A model generated the notes under the pieces. That model searched no databases, was not told where the DNA came from, and saw only the letters and a list, made by a program, of their open reading frames with translations. Positions 13,465-18,127 of a stretch of DNA of 18,127 nt are shown here, piece after piece. Where the stretch lies: NCBI GenBank assembly GCA_031969915.1, contig DALYJJ010000122.1:1-18127 (forward strand), in the 5' to 3' direction. Numbering within the stretch: position 1 is the stretch's first letter; the number at the start of each line of letters is the position of its first letter. This DNA is from DALYJJ01 sp031969915. GTDB lineage: Bacteria > Acidobacteriota > Terriglobia > Bryobacterales > Bryobacteraceae. A program made the position numbers and the translations under genes.

Positions 13465-15468
13465 TCAGCGCGCTCCGCCGGGCAGCCGGAAGTGCGCCTC
13501 GTGCCAGCGCATCGAGCGCTCAATCCAGTCGATGACGTGCTTCGTTTCGCGGATCCCGTGCGCTTCGCGCGGGTAGCGCACGAAGACTGTCTCAACGCCG
13601 ACGTCTTTCAGCGCGATATAGAACTGCTCGGCTTCGGAGATGGGAACGTCGTTGTCGTTTTCGCCGTGCACCAGCAGGGTCGGTGTGGCGGCCTTCGCGA
13701 CATGCTTGAGCGCGGAACGCTCCCAAAGAGTGTCCATCAGGTTGCCCTGGTGCGGGAAGATGCCGAAGGTCATTTGCTCGTACTGGTTGTAATAGGTGGT
13801 GTAGTTGTAGCTGACCAGGTTGATGATCGCGGCGGTGGGGATGGAGGACTTGAACAGGCGGGTCTGCGTGATCAGCCACGCGCTGAGTTGGCCGCCGTAA
13901 CTGACCCCTTCGACGCCGATGCGGTCGCGGTCGATCCAGAGGTTGCGCCGCATGGCGGCGCCGACACCATAGAGAACATCCTGCGCTTCGTTGCCATTCT
14001 GATCGCCGAAGACGCCGTCGGCGAACGCCTGGCCGTACCCCGTGGAGCCGCGATAGTTGACCATCAGCGTAGCCCAGCCGCGCCCCGCATAGACCTGGTT
14101 CTTGAAGTTGAAGGCCGGACCCTGCTGGCCATGAGGGCCTCCGTGAATGACCACGATCAGCGGATGCGAGGAGTCCGGTGCCAGGCCGGCCGGCCTGGTC
14201 AGGAACGCCTCGACCTCCCACTTGTTGTCGTTGCTCACGAAAGTGAACGCCTCCACCGGAGCAACGTCCCGGCCGCGCAGCCAGTCCGCATTGAGGTCCG
14301 TGAGGCGGCGCACCTCGCCGGCGGCGGAGCGCAGGTAGAGTTCGGCGGGCCGGCCGGGTGCGGTGAATGTATACGCGACCTCGCCGCCGGGACCGGGCGA
14401 GATCGCGCCCACGGTTCCCGGCTGAGCGATGAGCCGTTCCGGCGCTCCGTCGGGGAAGGCCTTGCGATAGAGCGAGACGCTGCCTCGCTCCTGGACGGAG
14501 AAGTAGACGTGGCGGCCCTCCGGCGACCAATACGGCGTACCCTGGCGGTTATCGATGGAAACCCACTCGCGGCGGTTGCCGCCGCCCGAGTCCATCATCC
14601 AGACGTGGGTATCCTCCATCGTGGTTTCGAGATCGGTGAGGCCGCGCTTGCAGCCCTGGTAGACGATGCTCCGTGCATCGGGTGAAAACCTCGGGCGATA
14701 TTCGATGTTCTCGGTGGCGGTGAGGCGCCGGATCGCGCCCGTGGCGGCGTTAACGGTGAATAGATCGTAGTTGAAAAACTGGTCTTCGTTCGGCTCGCGG
14801 TTGGAGGCGAAGAGAATCTCGTTGCCCTTGGGCGACCAGTCGACGGAATGCTCGTAATGATTGCCGTCGGTCAGTTGGCGGATGGCGCCTGTGGCCACCT
14901 CGACCAGGAAGAGATGAAGCCGCTTGTTGTCGTTGAAGCGCGAGTTGCCTTCGTCCAGGTCGGGCTTGTAGAGATAGCGTGTGATCACGACCGGGTCTCC
15001 CGTGGCGGCGGTGGTTTCGGGGCCGCGCACGGCGTCGACAAAAACAATGCGCTTGGCATCCGGCGACCAGGCAAAGCGAGCTCCGCGCGATGGGAGCGGA
15101 TGGTTGGTGTCGCCGAGCAGAGCGAGGAAGCGCGGCTCGCTCCCATCGGCGCGCGCGACAATCAGGCCGGCGCGGCCGCCGACGCGGCCGGAGAAGGCGA
15201 TCTGCGCGCCGTCGGGGGACCAGACCGGTTCGCCCGAGCCGTCCTGCCCCTGCGCCAGCCGGACGGACCTGCCGTCGGCGAGGGTCATGATCCAGAGCTG
15301 CGAGTACGGCATGCCGGGCAGATCGTGGTTCTGCACGGTGTAGGCGACGCGCTTGCCGTCGGGAGAAAAGGCGGCCTGCTGCACGGAACGCATCTTCGAG
15401 AGATCGCCCGCCACGAAGGGGCCGGCCTGCAGAGAGCACAGCGAAAGAAAAACCACGAAGAGACGCAT
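13465..15468 (-). CDS. Secreted S9 family prolyl oligopeptidase / acylaminoacyl-peptidase-like serine peptidase
   Basis: A 667-residue exported peptidase. The ATG at 15468 starts a Sec signal peptide (MRLFVVFLSLCSLQAGPF) and has GAGGAA (15481-15476) seven bases upstream; a longer in-frame ORF would run into the divergent gene. The N-terminal two thirds is a beta-propeller of TolB/PD40-like repeats, each with an FSPDGKRVAY, WSPDGAQIAF, WSPDAKRIVF, WSPKGNEILF, FSPDARSIVY or WSPEGRHVYF core. The C-terminal alpha/beta-hydrolase domain has VIHGGPHGQQG (oxyanion region), GVEGVSYGGQLSAW with nucleophile Ser near 523, LLVHGENDNDVP with Asp near 605, and REAHGIRE with His near 637. A complete catalytic triad is therefore present. 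It probably degrades oligopeptides in the periplasm or outside the cell. Substrate preference cannot be read from the sequence. Confidence 0.93.
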   Translation of the reverse strand: MRLFVVFLSLCSLQAGPFVAGDLSKMRSVQQAAFSPDGKRVAYTVQNHDLPGMPYSQLWIMTLADGRSVRLAQGQDGSGEPVWSPDGAQIAFSGRVGGRAGLIVARADGSEPRFLALLGDTNHPLPSRGARFAWSPDAKRIVFVDAVRGPETTAATGDPVVITRYLYKPDLDEGNSRFNDNKRLHLFLVEVATGAIRQLTDGNHYEHSVDWSPKGNEILFASNREPNEDQFFNYDLFTVNAATGAIRRLTATENIEYRPRFSPDARSIVYQGCKRGLTDLETTMEDTHVWMMDSGGGNRREWVSIDNRQGTPYWSPEGRHVYFSVQERGSVSLYRKAFPDGAPERLIAQPGTVGAISPGPGGEVAYTFTAPGRPAELYLRSAAGEVRRLTDLNADWLRGRDVAPVEAFTFVSNDNKWEVEAFLTRPAGLAPDSSHPLIVVIHGGPHGQQGPAFNFKNQVYAGRGWATLMVNYRGSTGYGQAFADGVFGDQNGNEAQDVLYGVGAAMRRNLWIDRDRIGVEGVSYGGQLSAWLITQTRLFKSSIPTAAIINLVSYNYTTYYNQYEQMTFGIFPHQGNLMDTLWERSALKHVAKAATPTLLVHGENDNDVPISEAEQFYIALKDVGVETVFVRYPREAHGIRETKHVIDWIERSMRWHEAHFRLPGGAR

Positions 15469-15475
15469 GGGCGGA

Positions 15476-15481
15476 TTCCTC
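15476..15481 (-). promoter_or_regulatory. Ribosome binding site deciding the S9 peptidase start
   Basis: GAGGAA on the minus strand, seven bases before the ATG at 15468. It supports the start that gives a signal peptide over the longer ORF. Confidence 0.6.
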
Positions 15482-15483
15482 AC

Positions 15484-15489
15484 TATAAT
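15484..15489 (+). promoter_or_regulatory. Consensus -10 box (TATAAT) for a probably leaderless transcript
   Basis: A perfect TATAAT in the 29-nt spacer between two divergent genes. A start 6-7 bases downstream would fall at about 15495-15497, directly at the ATG at 15498, giving little or no leader. No ribosome binding site precedes that ATG. No good -35 is visible at 16-18 bp spacing. The same bases read TATAGT on the minus strand and might also serve the S9 peptidase gene. Confidence 0.4.
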
Positions 15490-15497
15490 GCCAATCG

Positions 15498-16811
15498 ATG
15501 CGACGAAGAGACCTTCTTTTCTCTGGGGCGGCTCTGCCCGCCCTGGCATGGGGTTCACAAGGACGGCCCGCGGCGAGCGACCGCGTCACGCTGGGCGTGA
15601 TCGGCTGCGGCAACCAGGGGACGAACGACCTGTTCGGGTTCCTGCGCGATGAGCGCGTTCAAGTGGTGGCGGTGTGCGACGTCAACCGCGAGAGCGCGGG
15701 CTACTGGGACGGCCGCCTGGCGGGGCGCGAACCGGCGCGCCACATCGTCGAATGGAACTACGCGAGAGAAAAGCGGAGCGGCCTCTATAAGGGCTGCGCC
15801 GCCTATGACGACTTCCGCAAGCTGATCGCCCGCGACGACATCGACGCGGTTCTGCTGGCGTTGCCCGACCATTGGCACGCGATTCCCACCGTCGCGGCGG
15901 CGAAAGCGAAGAAGCATATCTACGGCGAGAAACCGCTCTCGCTTACGGTGGCCGACGGGCGGGCGATGGTGAACGCCGTGAAAGCGAGCGGCGTGGTCTT
16001 TCAAACCGGCAGCCAACAGCGCTCCGACGCTCGTTTTCGCAAGGCCTGCGAGCTGGTACGCAACGGGCGCCTGGGCCGGTTGACCACGGTGCGCTGCGGG
16101 CTACCGGGCGGCACGCCGGACTTCGGCCGTACCGGACACCGCAAGGAGCCCGAGCCTGTGCCGGAGGGATTCCTGTACGACTTCTGGCTGGGACCTGCGC
16201 CGGAGGCTCCGTACTCGCCGGCCCGTTGCCACGTGAACTACCGTTGGAATCTCGATTACTCCGGCGGGCAGATCACGGATTGGGGCGGACATCACCCCGA
16301 CATCGCACATTGGGCAATGGGAATGGACGCCTCGGGCCCGGTGGCGATTCGCAACGCGAAGGGCGTGTTCGCCAGCGATAAAGTGTGGAACACGGCGACG
16401 GAGTTCTATTTCGAAGCGGTGTATGCGAACGGAGTGACGATGATCGTGTCACACCGCGAGCGCGGCGGCGTGACGTTCGAAGGGACCGAGGGCAAGGTGT
16501 GGGTGAACCGGGGCGCCATCGAGGCCGAACCAAAGAGCTTGCTGGATGTGGAGTTCGGCGCCGGCGACGTGAGGCTGTACGAAAGCAAAGACCACTTCCG
16601 GAACTTCGTGGATTGCGTTCTGACGAAGAAGGAGCCGGTGGCGCCGATTGAGGCGGCGCATCGCTCGATCACCGTGGCGCACCTGGGCAACATCGCGCTG
16701 AAGTTGGGGCGCGACCTGCGGTGGGACGCGCAGAAGGAGCGCTTCGCCGGCGACGAAGCGGCGGACAGGATGCTGTCGCGCCCGCTGCGGGCGCCCTGGA
16801 AACTGGCCTAG
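15498..16811 (+). CDS. Tat-exported Gfo/Idh/MocA family oxidoreductase
   Basis: A 437-residue NAD(P)-dependent sugar/polyol-type oxidoreductase. The N terminus is a twin-arginine-type signal (MRRRDLLFSGAALPALAWG). The Rossmann fold follows with LGVIGCGNQG (32-41) and VVAVCDVN (56-63), DAVLLALPDHWHAIP (116-130), and the family EKP catalytic lysine region GEKPLSLTVADGR (143-155). The C-terminal domain has the DWGGHHPDIAHWAMGMD stretch (261-277), common to exported members in Planctomycetes and Acidobacteriota. These are believed to act on sugars or glycosides outside the cytoplasm with a tightly bound cofactor, as in glucose-fructose oxidoreductase. The exact substrate is unknown. It is divergent from the S9 peptidase with only 29 nt between starts, lacks a ribosome site, and ends 18 nt from the convergent DUF362 gene. 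Confidence 0.93.
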   Translation: MRRRDLLFSGAALPALAWGSQGRPAASDRVTLGVIGCGNQGTNDLFGFLRDERVQVVAVCDVNRESAGYWDGRLAGREPARHIVEWNYAREKRSGLYKGCAAYDDFRKLIARDDIDAVLLALPDHWHAIPTVAAAKAKKHIYGEKPLSLTVADGRAMVNAVKASGVVFQTGSQQRSDARFRKACELVRNGRLGRLTTVRCGLPGGTPDFGRTGHRKEPEPVPEGFLYDFWLGPAPEAPYSPARCHVNYRWNLDYSGGQITDWGGHHPDIAHWAMGMDASGPVAIRNAKGVFASDKVWNTATEFYFEAVYANGVTMIVSHRERGGVTFEGTEGKVWVNRGAIEAEPKSLLDVEFGAGDVRLYESKDHFRNFVDCVLTKKEPVAPIEAAHRSITVAHLGNIALKLGRDLRWDAQKERFAGDEAADRMLSRPLRAPWKLA

Positions 16812-16825
16812 CGCCCGGCGGCGCT
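16810..16825. terminator. Short hairpin at a convergent gene junction
   Basis: AGCGCC (16810-16815) and GGCGCT (16820-16825) form a 6-bp stem with a CGGC loop. It begins at the stop codon of the Gfo/Idh/MocA gene and lies just before the stop of the convergent DUF362 gene. It could serve both directions but has no T-tract. Confidence 0.3.
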
Positions 16826-16829
16826 TCGG

Positions 16830-17945
16830 TCAGGGGAACGCGTAGCGGGCTTCGGCGATGGAGAGACCCGCGATTTCGATCCGGTTGAGATCCGCCGTGC
16901 CGAGGCCGCGCGCTTCCGCCAGAGTCAGCATGTTGTCGCAGTCGATGAACGGCTTCACGCCGCGGACGGCGCGCGGATCGTAGCCCATCACGGCGGCGCC
17001 GGCGGCGTCCGTACAAACCATGTTGGCGCCGGCGATGAGCACGTGCGGCGTGACGTGCTTGAGTCCTTTGATCCAGGGTCCCTCGCCGCCGGTCACGGTC
17101 TCGATGCCGTCGATGATGGACAGATCGATGGGCCGAGCTGAGACCACGTCCACCGTGATGCGGGGCATGCGATAGCCGGGTTCCCGGGAGCCGGCCGGAT
17201 CGTTTTCGCCGGGCGACGACTTCGACGGCTGGCGCTTGCCCAAGTGGCACGTGTTGACGCGCCCCGAGGCAGGCGATTCGTTCGGCGCATCCACGCCCGC
17301 GTCGTCGCCGTAAATGGAAGCCGGCGTGTTGCCGAAACAGTTCTTCATGGCCAAAGTAATGCCGCAAGTGGCGTGGTTCTTCAGCTTGGCCATGGAGACG
17401 AAGCAATCGGTGTCCTCGTAGGAGTGGTTCAAATCGAGGGCCGGAAAAACATACCCGCCGCTCGCGGTCTTCAAGCGCGAGTAGCGCTTGCCCTTCCCGA
17501 GAGCGTTGGTGTTCTCATATTCGATGTTGGGCGCGACCGCGCTGAGGCGGCGGACGTTCCAACCCGAATCGAGCATGTACTCTTCGAGCGGCCCGGCGGT
17601 GCCCCACGCGCTTTCGACGAAGCGAACCCGGCGCGCGCCCCCCTGATGCGCAAGGTGCGCGAACGCCGCGACCATGTTGGGGTGCGTATAGTGCGTGACG
17701 CCCAACGCGCGCCCCTGGAACTTCAAGGCCGGGCTGCCGGTGAGATTGAGCTTCACGGTGACGGTCTTGTTGCGGACCAGGCGCGGCAACCCGCCGATCT
17801 GATCGAATAGCGTCTGCATGGAGGTGAGCAGCTCCTCATTGGTGTAGGAGCGGCAGCGGGCGATGGAAACCGGGGCGGCCGGCGCGGGAGCGGCCTTCAG
17901 GATCGGGACCGCGGCGCCCAGAGCCAGCAGTTCACGGCGGGTCAT
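16830..17945 (-). CDS. Tat-exported DUF362 domain protein
   Basis: A 371-residue protein of the DUF362 family, whose function is not established. The ATG at 17945 begins a twin-arginine-type signal (MTRRELLALGAAVPILKAAPAPAAP). A longer in-frame ORF would overlap the preceding gene in another frame and is rejected. The core shows NKTVTVKLNLTG, THYTHPNMVAAFAHLAHQGG, VRFVESAWG, DTDCFVSMAKLKNHATCGITL followed by MKNCFGNTP, IDLSIIDGIETVTGGEGPW, and HVLIAGANMVCTDAAGAAVMG; this is the standard DUF362 order. Many DUF362 proteins carry a 4Fe-4S ferredoxin domain; here the seven cysteines are scattered with no CxxCxxC motif. It starts five bases after the stop of the gene at the right edge (the stop itself gives TGAAGAACATG), so the two are translationally coupled. 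Confidence 0.88.
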   Translation of the reverse strand: MTRRELLALGAAVPILKAAPAPAAPVSIARCRSYTNEELLTSMQTLFDQIGGLPRLVRNKTVTVKLNLTGSPALKFQGRALGVTHYTHPNMVAAFAHLAHQGGARRVRFVESAWGTAGPLEEYMLDSGWNVRRLSAVAPNIEYENTNALGKGKRYSRLKTASGGYVFPALDLNHSYEDTDCFVSMAKLKNHATCGITLAMKNCFGNTPASIYGDDAGVDAPNESPASGRVNTCHLGKRQPSKSSPGENDPAGSREPGYRMPRITVDVVSARPIDLSIIDGIETVTGGEGPWIKGLKHVTPHVLIAGANMVCTDAAGAAVMGYDPRAVRGVKPFIDCDNMLTLAEARGLGTADLNRIEIAGLSIAEARYAFP

Positions 17946-17950
17946 GTTCT

Positions 17951-18127
17951 TCAGTTTATGCGGATCACACCCACCGCCGAAAGCTGCGGGATATCGATGC
18001 CCGTGCCTTCGTCCACCGGATAGAGTTCCAGGTCCTTGGGCGGACCTTCGGGTGTAAGGAGCCGCGCCGCCGTCCATTTGCCGAGCACGTGCGCGGTCAC
18101 GGATTCGATGGGGTAGTCGGAGTAATT
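17951..18127 (-). CDS. C-terminal end of an unidentified protein (partial, runs off the right edge)
   Basis: An open minus-strand frame of 58 codons enters at the window edge and stops with TGA at 17953-17951. It encodes NYSDYPIESVTAHVLGKWTA, then RLLTPEGPPKDLELYPVDEG and TGIDIPQLSAVGVIRIN. The alternation of short strands and the PEG/VLGKW pattern look like a C-terminal beta-sandwich of the kind found behind glycosidase catalytic domains. I cannot name a family from this fragment. It is the upstream partner of the DUF362 gene, with five bases between them, so the two probably share an operon. Codon use and the lack of a longer alternative frame support it as real. Confidence 0.65.
   Translation of the reverse strand, partial: NYSDYPIESVTAHVLGKWTAARLLTPEGPPKDLELYPVDEGTGIDIPQLSAVGVIRIN

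Noticed and set aside
13492..14685. A 397-codon plus-strand frame antisense to the S9 peptidase
   Set aside because: It runs opposite a peptidase domain with a complete catalytic triad; its translation has no family features and no ribosome site.
17946..18077. A 44-residue N-terminal extension of the DUF362 protein
   Set aside because: It would hide the twin-arginine signal peptide and overlaps the tail of the preceding gene in another frame.
1..18127. Search for a new defence, mobile or biosynthetic system
   Set aside because: No integrase, transposase, nuclease, toxin-antitoxin pair, repeat array or assembly-line enzyme could be recognised; nearly every base belongs to genes of known families.

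Overview
This GC-rich bacterial window is densely coded, with mostly housekeeping genes and several exported enzymes. I recognise no rRNA, tRNA, CRISPR array, insertion sequence, phage or plasmid gene. Tat-type exported Gfo/Idh/MocA and DUF362 proteins, a secreted ThuA-like protein, an S9 peptidase, a DUF5666-like small protein and menaquinone rather than ubiquinone context together suggest an Acidobacteriota chromosome, perhaps Bryobacterales/Solibacter-like. That assignment is inferred from gene content, not from a marker gene.

Layout. Positions 1-1189 hold the 3' end of hemC and the overlapping hemD (tetrapyrrole synthesis), followed by a secreted ThuA-like gene (1206-2159). Convergent to it is nadB (minus, ending at 2172), which is divergent from aroB and menG (3744-5545, plus, ATGA overlap; shikimate and menaquinone). 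Positions 5558-8729 (minus) are a tight zwf-opcA-pgl operon, the whole oxidative pentose phosphate branch with its G6PDH assembly factor. Divergent from zwf are an AlkD-like DNA alkylation repair gene (8784-9473), a GH50-agarase-like exported glycosidase (9502-11568) and a small secreted protein (11713-12039). Then come glmU and a secreted S9 peptidase (minus, 12041-15468), a divergent Tat-exported Gfo/Idh/MocA oxidoreductase (15498-16811), and a Tat-exported DUF362 protein (minus, 16830-17945) coupled to the tail of an unidentified gene running off the right edge.

How it fits together. The zwf-opcA-pgl operon supplies NADPH and ribulose-5-phosphate precursors. aroB-menG feed aromatic and quinone synthesis, nadB starts NAD synthesis, glmU makes UDP-GlcNAc for the envelope, and hemCD makes uroporphyrinogen III. 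The exported proteins (GH50-like, ThuA-like, Gfo/Idh/MocA, S9 peptidase, DUF362) fit a soil heterotroph degrading glycans and peptides outside the cytoplasm.

I did not find a convincing new multi-gene system. The points most worth a second look are: (1) the first ~80 bases read as an ABC-transporter Walker A on the minus strand, not as HemC, suggesting a chimeric or rearranged edge; (2) HemD carries an apparently collapsed SUMT relic at its N terminus; (3) nadB has no ATG/GTG/TTG/CTG start upstream of its FAD-binding motif; (4) a GH50-like enzyme in an apparently non-marine context; (5) a probable leaderless promoter for the Gfo/Idh/MocA gene.
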